This document shows positions 31,675-39,958 of a stretch of 40,669 nt of DNA, piece by piece. The position numbers and the translations under genes were made by a program. How positions within the stretch are numbered: position 1 is the stretch's first letter; the number at the start of each line of letters is the position of its first letter. This stretch comes from an uncultured Bacilli bacterium. Lineage in GTDB: Bacteria > Bacillota_I > Bacilli_A > RF39 > UBA660. Below the pieces are notes generated by a model. The model saw only the letters and a program-made list of their open reading frames with translations. It ran no database searches and had not been told where the DNA came from. The stretch spans positions 1 through 40,669 of the forward strand of contig CAKONI010000006.1 of assembly GCA_934097105.1 (NCBI GenBank), in the 5' to 3' direction.

Positions 31675-31713
31675 TTGGTTTGATACTTTTTTTGGTACTT
31701 TTAACTATTTTTT

Positions 31714-33027
31714 TTACATTATGTCGTTTTTATTTTTAAATTGTAATTGTATTGGTGTGCCTTCTAGGTCTATGTTTTCTCTTAGTTTGTTTTCTAGATA
31801 TCTTTCATAGGAAAAGTGCACTAAGCCTTTGTTGTTTACGTTTAGTGTTATTTTTGGTGGTTTTGTTCCTGTTTGGCAGGTGTAATATATTTTTAATCTT
31901 TTTCCTTTATAACTTGGTGCAGGGTTTAGTTGATAAGCATCTGTTATTATGCTATTTAGTACACTTGTTTTTATTTCTTTTTTTATGTTTTCTTTTACTT
32001 TTTCTACTTCTGGCATTAGGGTGTGTATTCTTTTTTTGGTTAGGGCTGATAGGAATACTATTTTTGCGTATGGGATGAATTTAAATTCTTCGCGTATTTC
32101 TTTGGTGAAGTTTTTTATGTCTTGATCTTTATCTTTTACTGTGTCCCATTTATTTACTACGATTATTATTCCTTTTCCTTTTTCTATAGCGTATCCGGCG
32201 ATGTGTTTGTCGTGTTCTATTATTCCTTCTTCTCTATTTATTACAAGGAGGCAGATGTCTGCTCTGTCTATTGCTCGCATGCTTCTAAGGAGGCTGTATT
32301 TTTCTATTTTTTCGAAGATTTTGCCTTTTTTTCTCATTCCTGCGGTGTCTATTAGGATGTATTTTTCTTTGTTGTATTTAAATGGAATGTCTACTGAGTC
32401 TCTGGTTGTTCCGGCGATGTTACTTACGATTACTCTATTTTCATTTATTAGGGCGTTTACTAGACTGCTTTTTCCGACGTTTGGGCGTCCTATTATGCAT
32501 ATTTTTGTTTCGTCATCTTCTTTTTCTTCTTCGTTTTTAAAGTCTTTTGTTATTTCGTCTAGTAAATCGGCGATTCCGCGGTTATGTTCGGCGCTTAGTT
32601 CTATGTAAGTGTTGAATCCTAGTTCATAGAAGTCGTACATATTTTCTTTGGCTTTGTTATTATCTACTTTGTTTATTGCGACGATTACTTCTTTTCCTGA
32701 TTTTTGTAATAGTTCTTTTACTTCTAGGTCGTTACTTGTTAGGCCTTCTTTGGCGTCTACGACGAAGACTATTTTGTCTGATTCTAGGATTCCTATTTCT
32801 ACTTGGGTTTTGATTTCGCTGTTGAATGTTTCTTTTGCGATGTCTAGTCCTCCGGTATCTATTAGGTTAAAGTCTACGTTTTTATATGATACTTTACTAT
32901 ATATTCTATCTCTTGTTACTCCGGGTGTGTCTTCGATTATTGATATTTTTTTTCCTGCTAATTTATTAAATAGGGTTGATTTTCCGACGTTGGGACGTCC
33001 TACTATACATACTGTTGGTAAGTTCAT
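31714..33027 (-). CDS. der: GTPase Der (EngA)
   Basis: 437 residues from the ATG at 33025-33027; the in-frame GTG at 33036 is part of the AGAGGTGAC ribosome-binding site. Two tandem GTPase domains: first G1 GRPNVGKSTLF and DTPGVTRDRI, second GRPNVGKSSLV, DTAGMRKKG and NKWD. A C-terminal KH-like domain follows (NPAPSYKGKRLKIYYTCQT). Essential for 50S ribosome assembly. Confidence 0.97.
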   Translation of the reverse strand: MNLPTVCIVGRPNVGKSTLFNKLAGKKISIIEDTPGVTRDRIYSKVSYKNVDFNLIDTGGLDIAKETFNSEIKTQVEIGILESDKIVFVVDAKEGLTSNDLEVKELLQKSGKEVIVAINKVDNNKAKENMYDFYELGFNTYIELSAEHNRGIADLLDEITKDFKNEEEKEDDETKICIIGRPNVGKSSLVNALINENRVIVSNIAGTTRDSVDIPFKYNKEKYILIDTAGMRKKGKIFEKIEKYSLLRSMRAIDRADICLLVINREEGIIEHDKHIAGYAIEKGKGIIIVVNKWDTVKDKDQDIKNFTKEIREEFKFIPYAKIVFLSALTKKRIHTLMPEVEKVKENIKKEIKTSVLNSIITDAYQLNPAPSYKGKRLKIYYTCQTGTKPPKITLNVNNKGLVHFSYERYLENKLRENIDLEGTPIQLQFKNKNDIM

Positions 33028-33061
33028 ATTTGTCACCTCTTTTTTTCTTTTTTATTTTATC

Positions 33062-33093
33062 AAAAAAAAAGGAAAAAATCTACTTTTTTCCTT
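33062..33093 (-). terminator. Terminator of the DUF5684 gene
   Basis: AAGGAAAAAA and TTTTTTCCTT form a stem with a short 5-base loop, followed by seven or more T on the minus strand. Confidence 0.85.
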
Positions 33094-33095
33094 AA

Positions 33096-33563
33096 TTATC
33101 CTTGATACCTATCTTTTCCGCATCCTAGAATCATAAGTCCTATGTATGGGAAGAATGCTGTCATTACTCCGAAACCTGCTGATTTTCCGAATGATTTTGA
33201 TAGTTTTATCATGAATAGGAATGTATAAACTAGTCCGCCTAGGCTTCCGATTATTTCTAGGGCACTATTGTTTATGTTTGCTAGTACGGAAAGGCCTACT
33301 ACTATTAGGACATGCCACCAATCCATTTTTATTATTTCTAGTAAGACTACTATGTTGTAGATTGGTACGATGGCTGCCCAGGCTGGTTTTCCGGCTTTTT
33401 TGAATGTTTTGCACATTCCGACGATAGATAGTACTAACATTGGTATTAGTATCATAAGTAAAAATACTAGGGCAAACATTCCCATTCCTAGAAGAAGTCC
33501 TAGTCCTGCTGATGTGGTATCAATTTGTGATATTGCTTGTTCTCCTGCTACTGCATAATCCAT
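33096..33563 (-). CDS. DUF5684-type membrane protein
   Basis: 155 residues, four to five membrane segments. The central KKAGKPAWAAIVPIYNIVVLLEI and the later KSFGKSAGFGVMTAFFPYIGLMILG are the signature of DUF5684, a family often fused to signal-peptidase-related or zinc-ribbon proteins. The function is unknown. Single-gene unit with AAAGGAGGTAAAG upstream and its own terminator. Confidence 0.8.
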   Translation of the reverse strand: MDYAVAGEQAISQIDTTSAGLGLLLGMGMFALVFLLMILIPMLVLSIVGMCKTFKKAGKPAWAAIVPIYNIVVLLEIIKMDWWHVLIVVGLSVLANINNSALEIIGSLGGLVYTFLFMIKLSKSFGKSAGFGVMTAFFPYIGLMILGCGKDRYQG

Positions 33564-33630
33564 ATCTTTACCTCCTTTATGTTAATATAACATAAACTTT
33601 GTTTTTGTGTCTATTTTTTTTGATTTGATT

Positions 33631-34080
33631 TTACGCTCTTGTGTATACTATTAATTGTCCTGGAAGTAGGTATATGTTGTTGTTACTGTAAATGACGTCG
33701 GTTGCTACTGTTTTAAAGAATACTGCGACGTCTTCGATGGTGTCTCCTGTTTTTGTTATGTATAGTGAAACGTCTTTTTTGGGCACTAGTAGGGTTTGTC
33801 CTTCGTAAATGTATTCATCTTTATTTAAGCCATTTACTTCTGCTAGAATGTTTACTGTTGTTTGGTTTTCTTCTGCTAGTTTGTATAGATTGTCTCCTTT
33901 TTTTACTGTGTAGTAATCGAATATGTTGTATAGGCTTGTTGGTATTGTTAGGCTTTGACCTTCCATTAGTAAATATGGCTCTTTTAGGTTGTTTGCTTTT
34001 ATTATTTCTATTACGGGTATGTTGTATTTTTTTCCTATGGCTTCGATGGTATCTCCTTTTTCTACTATGTATGTATCCAT
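33631..34080 (-). CDS. Triple-LysM protein, possibly spore-associated
   Basis: 149 residues from the ATG at 34078-34080 (AAAGGAGG upstream); a longer frame begins in the terminator of the previous gene. Three LysM domains fill the chain: TYIVEKGDTIEAIGKKYNIP, YYTVKKGDNLYKLAEENQTT and LYITKTGDTIEDVAVFF. No signal peptide is seen, which is typical of cytoplasm-synthesised spore-coat or cortex LysM proteins such as SafA and SpoVID relatives. The spore role is inferred. Confidence 0.82.
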   Translation of the reverse strand: MDTYIVEKGDTIEAIGKKYNIPVIEIIKANNLKEPYLLMEGQSLTIPTSLYNIFDYYTVKKGDNLYKLAEENQTTVNILAEVNGLNKDEYIYEGQTLLVPKKDVSLYITKTGDTIEDVAVFFKTVATDVIYSNNNIYLLPGQLIVYTRA

Positions 34081-34109
34081 AAAAAATCCTCCTTTTTTTA
34101 AATATATGT

Positions 34110-34149
34110 AAAAAAATAGCAATAATTACTTATGTAATTGCTATTTTTT
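34110..34149 (-). terminator. Terminator after the 34181-34540 gene
   Basis: AAAAAATAGCAAT and ATTGCTATTTTTT form an almost perfect 13-bp stem extended by TTA/TAA towards the loop, followed by a T-run on the minus strand. Confidence 0.85.
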
Positions 34150-34180
34150 ATAATTTCATTTTTGGCTTTGTTTAATTTTT

Positions 34181-34540
34181 TTATTTATTTTCTAGGAGAT
34201 ATTCGCACCAACTATTTAGTTTATTATGTTTTTCTTTAATGTTTTGTATTAGTTTTTTGGCTTCTTCAAATTCTTTAGTATTTTTTTTGTTTCTTTTTAA
34301 GTAGTTAAACCATGAAGTGATTGTTAGCATTCTATTACTGAATGTTTTTGGATCTTTTTCGTATTCTGATTTTAGGTCTTCTATTTCTAGGACTTCTTTT
34401 GTGCAAGTTCTTATGGTTTCGATTGCTTCTTTTGTTTGGTCTTTTGTTGTTTTTTTGCTTTTAGGACTTTCTTGGGTTTCTTCGAAGCCTAGTTCTTTTA
34501 GTTTTTTGTTAATTTCTTCTAGTATTTTGTCGATATTCAT
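34181..34540 (-). CDS. Hypothetical helical protein
   Basis: 119 residues, charged and predicted mostly alpha-helical, with a lysine-rich linker (SPKSKKTTKDQTKE) at about residues 25-38 and two cysteines. No signal peptide or membrane segment. AAAGGAAAA precedes the ATG. No family recognised. Confidence 0.5.
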   Translation of the reverse strand: MNIDKILEEINKKLKELGFEETQESPKSKKTTKDQTKEAIETIRTCTKEVLEIEDLKSEYEKDPKTFSNRMLTITSWFNYLKRNKKNTKEFEEAKKLIQNIKEKHNKLNSWCEYLLENK

Positions 34541-34686
34541 TATTTTTTTCCTTTCTATATTATATTTTCTTTAGTATAGCATATGTTTGGTGGTCTATTC
34601 AAGGTAAGATTTTTATTTTGTTTGTTTTGTTTAATTTTGTTTTTTTTTGATGCTGATGTTTTGTATTTTATTTGGGTTAAGTTTTA

Positions 34687-35913
34687 TTATTTTGTGTAAA
34701 TTGCTATTCTGTTTTCTGGATTAAATGAGAGTTCTTTATATTTTATTAGTTTGTTTATGCCGTTTGTAAAGTCGTATGAGTATAGAGTGTCATTATTTAT
34801 ATAGTATAAGGTGTTTTTGAAGACTTTAAAATCTGATAGTTCTATTTTTGCAATTAGGGTTTTGATTTTTGTTTCTTGGTTGTAGTAGTATATTTCGTTA
34901 TTTTCTGTTTGGTAATAGTAGTTCCCGTTTTGGGCTTTTTCGATATATTTTATTTTTGTATTTTTTTCTATTTCTTTTATTTTGTTTTCTATTGTTATGA
35001 ATTTTAGTTTTTTATCTCTCATTGTGTAGACGTCTATTTTTTGAAATTTTAGATTGTAGTATAGTGCTCTATCTTTTTTGTTTCCTACTTCTTTTATTTT
35101 TTTGGTTTTGGGATTTATTTTGTATTGTTTTAGTTCGTCTTTGTCGAACATGTATATTTCGTTATCTATTACTCCATTTATGTATGAGTCTTTTGATATC
35201 TTGTTTTTTAGTTTTAGCGTTTTTACTTTACCATTTTTCATATTTATGCGGTAGAGTTTGGTGTAGTCGTATTTTTCGTTGTAGTTTGGAATTATGTAGT
35301 ATTTATCTACTTGGATTCCTAGGTGATTTATGTATTTGTCTTCTTTAAATAGATTTATTTTTTCTAATTTTTTGTTTGTTATTTTGTAGAATCCTTTGTA
35401 GTTATATATGTAGATGTATGTGGTTTTTGGGATGTTTTTTTGATAGGCTTGGATGGTTTCTAGTTTTGTTTTTTGGTTTGATTTTTGATTCCATGATGGG
35501 CTTGTTAGGCTTTTTTTTGTTAGGGTTTCTGTAAAGGGTGCTAGGATCTTTTTGTAATATTCATATGAATAAGTTTTTTTGTCTTTTGAACATATTATGT
35601 TAGAGTTTGTGGTTTGTTTTTTTAATTTTGGGTAGATGCAGGTGATGTCGTTTGTTTTGTATGAGTATATTTTTTTTATTATTTTTTTTCTTTTGTGGAA
35701 TGTGTTTGGTACTTCTAGGGCGAATGTGTTATTTTTGTTTGTTATTTTTAGGTGGTAGGTGCCTTTTTTGTAGATTTCTTGTATTTGGTATGTTTCTTTA
35801 TTTTCTTTTATTTTGTAGGTTATTTTGTGGTTTGTTTTGAAGATCCAAAGTAGTAGTTCTAGTATTATGAAAATTATTAGTAAATTTATTATTAGTTTTA
35901 TTATTTTTTTCAT
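34687..35913 (-). CDS. Membrane-anchored, extracytoplasmic beta-rich protein
   Basis: 408 residues. One N-terminal transmembrane helix (about 7-25, LIINLLIIFIILELLLWIF) is followed by a large outside region. From about residue 165 repeated blades of the form YIYIYNYKGFYKI, DKYYIIPNYNEKY, NEIYMFDKDELKQY, NYYYQTENNEIYYY and NTLYYINNDTLYSY suggest a beta-propeller. It is extremely rich in lysine, tyrosine and isoleucine. Function unknown; envelope sensing or binding is a guess. AGGGGG precedes the ATG. Confidence 0.6.
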   Translation of the reverse strand: MKKIIKLIINLLIIFIILELLLWIFKTNHKITYKIKENKETYQIQEIYKKGTYHLKITNKNNTFALEVPNTFHKRKKIIKKIYSYKTNDITCIYPKLKKQTTNSNIICSKDKKTYSYEYYKKILAPFTETLTKKSLTSPSWNQKSNQKTKLETIQAYQKNIPKTTYIYIYNYKGFYKITNKKLEKINLFKEDKYINHLGIQVDKYYIIPNYNEKYDYTKLYRINMKNGKVKTLKLKNKISKDSYINGVIDNEIYMFDKDELKQYKINPKTKKIKEVGNKKDRALYYNLKFQKIDVYTMRDKKLKFITIENKIKEIEKNTKIKYIEKAQNGNYYYQTENNEIYYYNQETKIKTLIAKIELSDFKVFKNTLYYINNDTLYSYDFTNGINKLIKYKELSFNPENRIAIYTK

Positions 35914-35925
35914 GGTAATTCCCCC

Positions 35926-36237
35926 TTATTTTACTATGCTTAGGTTTATTATTTCTTCCATGTTATCATCTTTGGCAGCGATGTTTTTGTGAATCATGTT
36001 ACATTTTTCACATTTGTATATTATTTTGTAGTTTCCTTTTTTGGTTTTTTCTATTCCTACTGGTTTTAGGAGGCCTTTGCAGGTTGATTTTCTGTCTCCG
36101 GGATTTATGTCTAGGTGAAGTGAGTAAAGGCAGTTTGGGCAGTGGTCTCTTGCGGTGTAGCCTAGTGGTTTTACTTTGTGGTTGCAGTTTATGCAGGTGA
36201 AGTTTTCATCAATCATTTTGAATTTTTTATCTTGCAT
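35926..36237 (-). CDS. RNHCP-domain zinc-ribbon protein
   Basis: 103 residues. The family motif is clear: FTCINCNHKVKP, then the RDHCPNCLYSLHLD block and NPGDRKSTC, followed by a second CxxC in YKCEKCNMIH. RNHCP proteins are small zinc proteins of unknown function, probably nucleic-acid binding. Its start overlaps the end of the cysteine desulfurase gene by 11 bases, so the two are co-expressed. Confidence 0.88.
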   Translation of the reverse strand: MQDKKFKMIDENFTCINCNHKVKPLGYTARDHCPNCLYSLHLDINPGDRKSTCKGLLKPVGIEKTKKGNYKIIYKCEKCNMIHKNIAAKDDNMEEIINLSIVK

Positions 36238-37261
36238 GTTCCCTCCTTTTTATTTTTTCTATTAGTTTGTCTAGGTCTTGTTTTGTTGTTAGGTGTGATA
36301 GGCTTATTCTTACTGAGGTTTTGGCTTTTTTTTCGTCGTTTGTTATGGCTAGGATGGCTTTTGAGTAGTCGTCTTTGGCACAGGCACTTAGGGTTGATAT
36401 GTAGATGTCATCCATTTCTAGGTAGTGGAGGAATGTTTCTGGTTTGTAGGAGTCTATGCTTATGTTTAGTATGTGGGGTATGGAGTTTTGGTTTGAGTTT
36501 ATTGTGATGCCTTGGACGCTTTTTAGATTTTCTTTTAGGTAGGTGTTTAACTCTTTTACTTTTTTCAGGTTTTCATCTTGGTTTTCTAGGGCAAGTGTTA
36601 GGGCTTTTGTTAGGCCTTTTATGAGTCCTAGGTTGTAGGTTCTTTCTTGTTTTATTAGTTTGTCTATCTTTACATTTTTGTTTTTTATTAGAAGTCCGAT
36701 TCCTTTTGGGCCATAGAATTTGTGGCTTGAGGCACTTGCTAAATCTACGTTTTCTAAGGGGATGGGAATTTTTCCTATGCTTCCGGTCATATCTGTGTGG
36801 AATAGTACTTTTTTATCTTTGGCTAGTTTTCCTATGGCGTTTATGGGGTTTTGCATTCCTGTTTCTGTGTTTACTGCGCAGATTGTGATTAGGGCGGTGT
36901 TTTCTGTTATTAGTTTTTCTAGGGATTCTAGGTCTACGATTCCATCTTTTAGGGGTGCATATATTATTTTTTTGCCTTTTGTTTCTAGGTATTTTAGGGT
37001 TTCGTTTATTGAAGAGTGTTCTAGTTTTGTTGTTATTATTTCTGTTTTTGGGTTTGTTAGTACTGATTTTAGGGCGTGGTTATTTGATTCGGTTGAGCCA
37101 CTTGTAAAGATTATTTCATGATCTGTATTTAGGATTTTTCTTATTTGGTCTTGGTAGGCTTTTATGTCTTCTTGGGGTGCTTTTGTTAAGATGTCTTTGG
37201 TTGTTATTTCTAGTACTTCTTCATTTATTTTTGTTGTTGCTGAGTAATCTAAGTATATCAT
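36227..37261 (-). CDS. Cysteine desulfurase, NifS/IscS-like (class V aminotransferase)
   Basis: 344 residues from the ATG at 37259-37261, since the in-frame GTG at 37270 is inside AGGAAGTGATAA. PLP enzyme features: MIYLDYSATT at the N-terminus, GSTESNNHAL, the PLP lysine in SASSHKFYGPKGIG, and the active-site cysteine loop STLSACAKDDYS. It mobilises sulfur from cysteine for Fe-S clusters or tRNA thiolation. No iscU/sufU, thiI or mnmA is adjacent, so the pathway is not determined. Confidence 0.93.
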   Translation of the reverse strand: MIYLDYSATTKINEEVLEITTKDILTKAPQEDIKAYQDQIRKILNTDHEIIFTSGSTESNNHALKSVLTNPKTEIITTKLEHSSINETLKYLETKGKKIIYAPLKDGIVDLESLEKLITENTALITICAVNTETGMQNPINAIGKLAKDKKVLFHTDMTGSIGKIPIPLENVDLASASSHKFYGPKGIGLLIKNKNVKIDKLIKQERTYNLGLIKGLTKALTLALENQDENLKKVKELNTYLKENLKSVQGITINSNQNSIPHILNISIDSYKPETFLHYLEMDDIYISTLSACAKDDYSKAILAITNDEKKAKTSVRISLSHLTTKQDLDKLIEKIKRREHAR

Positions 37262-37286
37262 TTTTATCACTTCCTATATAGGTTAT

Positions 37287-37315
37287 ATTATATCATTATT
37301 GCAAGCTTTAGTAAA
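37287..37315 (-). promoter_or_regulatory. Promoter of the cysteine desulfurase operon
   Basis: Minus strand: TTTACT (37310-37315), a 17-base spacer, extended -10 TGaTATAAT (37287-37292). Confidence 0.6.
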
Positions 37316-37411
37316 AAGTTTTTGTGTTTGTTTTGGAATTTATTTAGTAGTTTTTTTGAAAATTGTTTTGGTGTTATAAAAATGTAAAGAAAAAGTAAAG
37401 GAAGAAAAAAG

Positions 37412-37461
37412 AAAAGATAAGTAAACTTTGTTTTAGTGTTTTTAAAAGTTACTTATCTTTT
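37412..37461 (-). terminator. Terminator of the polysaccharide deacetylase gene
   Basis: AAAAGATAAGTA and TACTTATCTTTT form a 12-bp perfect stem with a 26-base loop, followed by CTTTTTTCTT on the minus strand; the stop codon lies at the stem edge. Confidence 0.7.
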
Positions 37462-38893
37462 AGTTATTTACTCTGTGATGGATTACTGGAGTGCTTTCGT
37501 CTATTTTTTTGAATTTATATCCGTGGGATAGTCCATATTTTATTATGTTTTCTACTGCGTTTATGCTGTAGGTGTGGATGTCGTGTTGAAGTACAATGCT
37601 TGTTTTATTGTTTTTTAGGCCTCTTATGACGTTTTTGTAGATTGTTTTGGTGTTTGTTGTTTCACCGGCGTCTCCACTTGTTACATTCCAGTCGAAGTAT
37701 GTGTAGCCTCTTTTTTCTACTTCTTTTGTGAGGGTGCTCATTATGCCGTTTTGGTAGTCCATGCTTATTGTGTTGGAACTTCCTCCAGGGAATCTTATGA
37801 TTGAGGCTTTATGTCCGGTTAATTGATATACTTTGTTTCCTATTTTTGATAGATCTTTAAAGTATGATTTTTTGCTTCGATAGATTGCATAGTTGTGGCT
37901 CCAGGTGTGAAGTCCAATTGTGTGGCCTTCTTGGTAGGCTCTTTTTAGGGCTTCGGGGTATTCTGATACTTTGTTTGTTACGAAGAATGTTGCTTTTATT
38001 CCGTATTTATCTAGGATGTCTAGGAGTTTTTTTGTGTCTGGTCCTGGGCCATCGTCGAATGTTAGGTAAACTGTTTTGCCATTTTGTTTTATTACTTTTT
38101 TGTAGTCTGTTATTTTTACTTTTCGTGTGATTATTTCTTTGTTTTGGGCTTTGTCTTTTACTTCATAATTTACGTAGTAGTTTCCTTTTTTGTTTGTGTT
38201 TATGTTGTTTGTTATCTTTATTTTGTCTGTTAGGTCGCCGTCACAGATGTCTGTTGCGGTTGCACCTTGTTCTACGTAGTTGTTTCCTAGTTTTAGTTTT
38301 ACTATTTTTTCGCCGTTTAGAGTTATGTGAGGTTTTTCTGTGTCTTTTATGGTGGCGGGTCTTGTTATTGTTGTTTTGTTTTTTGAGGTGTCTTCTACGG
38401 TGAATGTTACCTTGTTTTGGTTTATTGTTATTTTTATTTTTTCTGTTAGGTCGCCGTCGTAATTATCGTGGGCTTTAACTACGACGTTTAGTGGGGTGCC
38501 ATTTGGGCAGGCAATTAGAGGCGTGTCTGCGATTTCTATTATGGGTTTAGTTTTGTCTACTATTTTTATTGTTTGACTTACGTTTTTTTGTTTGTTTTTG
38601 TATCTTAATTTGTAAATTATTTTGTAGGTTCCTAGTTTGTCGTAGATTACTTTTCCTTGTTTTTCATATTTTAGTGGATGGCATTTTAGAACGCTTCCGT
38701 AGCAAAATTTTGGTTTTTGAAGAATGGCTTTTTCTGAGACTTCTAGTTCTTTATCTTTTAAGCCTGTGATTCTAAAGTCTTTTCTTATTAATAGGAAGTA
38801 GATTGATGTTAATAAGATGATGCATATTAGGGAAAGTGTTAGAAGTACCAATAGTTTTTTCTTGTTTGGTAAGTTTTCTTTTAATGATTTCAT
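37460..38893 (-). CDS. Polysaccharide deacetylase with N-terminal Ig-like DUF5011 domains
   Basis: 477 residues from the ATG at 38891-38893 (GTAGGTG upstream). The N-terminal signal anchor (about 15-36, LLVLLTLSLICIILLTSIYFL) is followed by two to three immunoglobulin-like DUF5011 repeats (YDGDLTEKIKIT, ATATDICDGDLTDKIKIT). The NodB domain starts with YLTFDDGPGPDT (catalytic Asp pair) and continues with the zinc histidines in HTIGLHTWSHN and RFPGGSSNT. It probably removes N-acetyl groups from peptidoglycan or another wall glycan outside the membrane. Confidence 0.93.
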   Translation of the reverse strand: MKSLKENLPNKKKLLVLLTLSLICIILLTSIYFLLIRKDFRITGLKDKELEVSEKAILQKPKFCYGSVLKCHPLKYEKQGKVIYDKLGTYKIIYKLRYKNKQKNVSQTIKIVDKTKPIIEIADTPLIACPNGTPLNVVVKAHDNYDGDLTEKIKITINQNKVTFTVEDTSKNKTTITRPATIKDTEKPHITLNGEKIVKLKLGNNYVEQGATATDICDGDLTDKIKITNNINTNKKGNYYVNYEVKDKAQNKEIITRKVKITDYKKVIKQNGKTVYLTFDDGPGPDTKKLLDILDKYGIKATFFVTNKVSEYPEALKRAYQEGHTIGLHTWSHNYAIYRSKKSYFKDLSKIGNKVYQLTGHKASIIRFPGGSSNTISMDYQNGIMSTLTKEVEKRGYTYFDWNVTSGDAGETTNTKTIYKNVIRGLKNNKTSIVLQHDIHTYSINAVENIIKYGLSHGYKFKKIDESTPVIHHRVNN

Positions 38894-39005
38894 AATACAC
38901 CTACTTTCTAACAATTATTTTATCATAAAATTTGATTTATATTTACAAATTGTTACAAATTATTTTTGTTTTGTGATTTTTTTGTTAAAAACTTAGGAAA
39001 AAGTA

Positions 39006-39035
39006 TTGACAAAGTAAGTGTTATTATCATATAAT
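39006..39035 (+). promoter_or_regulatory. Promoter of the tRNA-Gly transcript
   Basis: Plus strand: consensus TTGACA (39006-39011) and TATAAT (39030-39035) with an 18-base spacer, about 88 bases upstream of the tRNA. The rest of the 38894-39122 gap holds only the RNA below. Confidence 0.85.
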
Positions 39036-39042
39036 TGTTTTT

Positions 39043-39113
39043 GTCAGAAGTTACTAATCATGGTACTGGTATCAGCATTTTGTTGTAGCCTTTTACAGAT
39101 TTGGTATTCTGAC
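39043..39113 (+). ncRNA. tRNA-sized structured RNA in front of tRNA-Gly
   Basis: The first 71 nt of the tRNA-Gly transcript are closed by a perfect 7-bp helix GTCAGAA/TTCTGAC (39043-39049, 39107-39113), the size and closing stem of a tRNA. Inside, GGTAC pairs with GTA-G-CC around a CTG-GTAT-CAG mini-hairpin. It has no T-loop consensus (TTCGA), no regular anticodon stem and no CCA, so it is not a functional tRNA as written. It may be a decayed tRNA or a regulatory RNA. Confidence 0.4.
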
Positions 39114-39122
39114 TATGTATTT

Positions 39123-39196
39123 GCGGATGTAGTTTAATGGTAGAACCTCAGCCTTCCAAGCTGACTACGTGGGTTCGATTCCCATCATCCGCTCCA
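39123..39196 (+). tRNA. tRNA-Gly(TCC)
   Basis: 74 bases with encoded CCA. Acceptor GCGGATG/CATCCGC, D-loop TTTAATGGTAGAA, anticodon loop CTTCCAA in a TCAGC/GCTGA stem (anticodon TCC), T-arm GTGGGTTCGATTCCCAT. It is the only plus-strand gene in this part of the window. Confidence 0.97.
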
Positions 39197-39205
39197 TTTG
39201 AAATC

Positions 39206-39240
39206 AACTTACGGACTTAATTGTTCATAAGTTTTTATTT
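39206..39240 (+). terminator. Terminator after tRNA-Gly
   Basis: AACTTA (39206-39211) and TAAGTT (39228-39233) are followed by TTTATTTTAT. Weak stem, clear T-run. Confidence 0.55.
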
Positions 39241-39293
39241 TATATAAAACTTTAAAAGTTCTCTTATCATAGAAAGGAGGACTTTTTTCATCC

Positions 39294-39386
39294 TTGAAAT
39301 TAAATCCATTAGAATGGACAAAATTAATAAACAACTATAAAAACACAGCAGAAGAAATTGTCTTAAATGAATATATTTTTGTATAA
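39294..39386 (+). CDS. Possible 30-residue small protein or gene remnant
   Basis: A TTG start 12 bases after an ideal AAAGGAGG, encoding MKLNPLEWTKLINNYKNTAE then EIVLNEYIFV and a stop at 39384-39386, with a strong terminator directly after. It is either a small protein or the 5' stump of a decayed gene. No family recognised. Confidence 0.3.
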   Translation: MKLNPLEWTKLINNYKNTAEEIVLNEYIFV

Positions 39387-39395
39387 ACAATCTTC

Positions 39396-39438
39396 AAAAA
39401 AGAGGAAAAAATTATCAAAATAATTTAATCCTCTTTTT
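39396..39438 (+). terminator. Long hairpin terminator
   Basis: AAAAAGAGGA (39397-39406) and TCCTCTTTTT (39429-39438) pair perfectly, and the inside forms a second stem AAATTAT/ATAATTT. Both strands end in T- or A-runs, so it can act bidirectionally. Confidence 0.75.
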
Positions 39439-39535
39439 AAATTTAGGAGTAAAATTTATGTCTAGCCAGCACTGAATTTGTACTCACACACAAATTCTAC
39501 TATGAGAACTCCCATACCCTATATTTTTATTACCT

Positions 39536-39949
39536 TTAATGTTGTGATACAGAAAGAATAAATTCAGCCCTAATAGAAGAAGAATTTAATGCTAATCTAG
39601 CATGATAGTCTGGAATGTTTACTTTCTTACTTCCAAGACCATGTGAATCACTTCCATTATTTCTCATTTCAGCAATTGATTAAACAATATTTTCAAGACC
39701 AGATAATAACTTGTTGATTCTTTTATCCATATACTACCATCTACTTAAATTTGTTTTAGAACTATTTCCCCAATAATATTCTTGATAGCATCCAAACTTT
39801 TGGGAAAGTTCACAAAGCATTGGTTCACTTAAATAAGGCATAGCAATTCTTATACCATCAACTTCTTCTATTTGAAAATCTCCATCTAAAATTGCAATTA
39901 TTTCTTTATTTTTTAATAAGTTGTAATTAGTATTCATACATTTTCTCAT
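39536..39949 (-). pseudogene. Broken Abi_C-type abortive infection gene
   Basis: One reading frame runs from the ATG at 39949 to TAA at 39536 but is interrupted by TAG (39734-39736) and TAA (39680-39682). The first 71 residues carry IRIAMPYLSEPMLCELSQKF and end NLSRW at the TAG, in a context where the family usually reads SRWxYM; the frame continues YMDKRINKLLSGLENIV, stop, then SIAEMRNNGSDSHGLGSKKV and HARLALNSSSIRAEFIL. The RNNGSDSHG and HARLALN motifs are hallmarks of Abi_C-like C-termini. The middle looks shortened compared with my memory of full-length homologues. Two nonsense codons indicate a dead gene. Confidence 0.7.
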
Positions 39950-39958
39950 TCCTGTGTT

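Noticed and set aside
39043..39113. A second functional tRNA before tRNA-Gly
   Set aside because: The closing helix fits, but T-loop, anticodon stem and CCA are missing.
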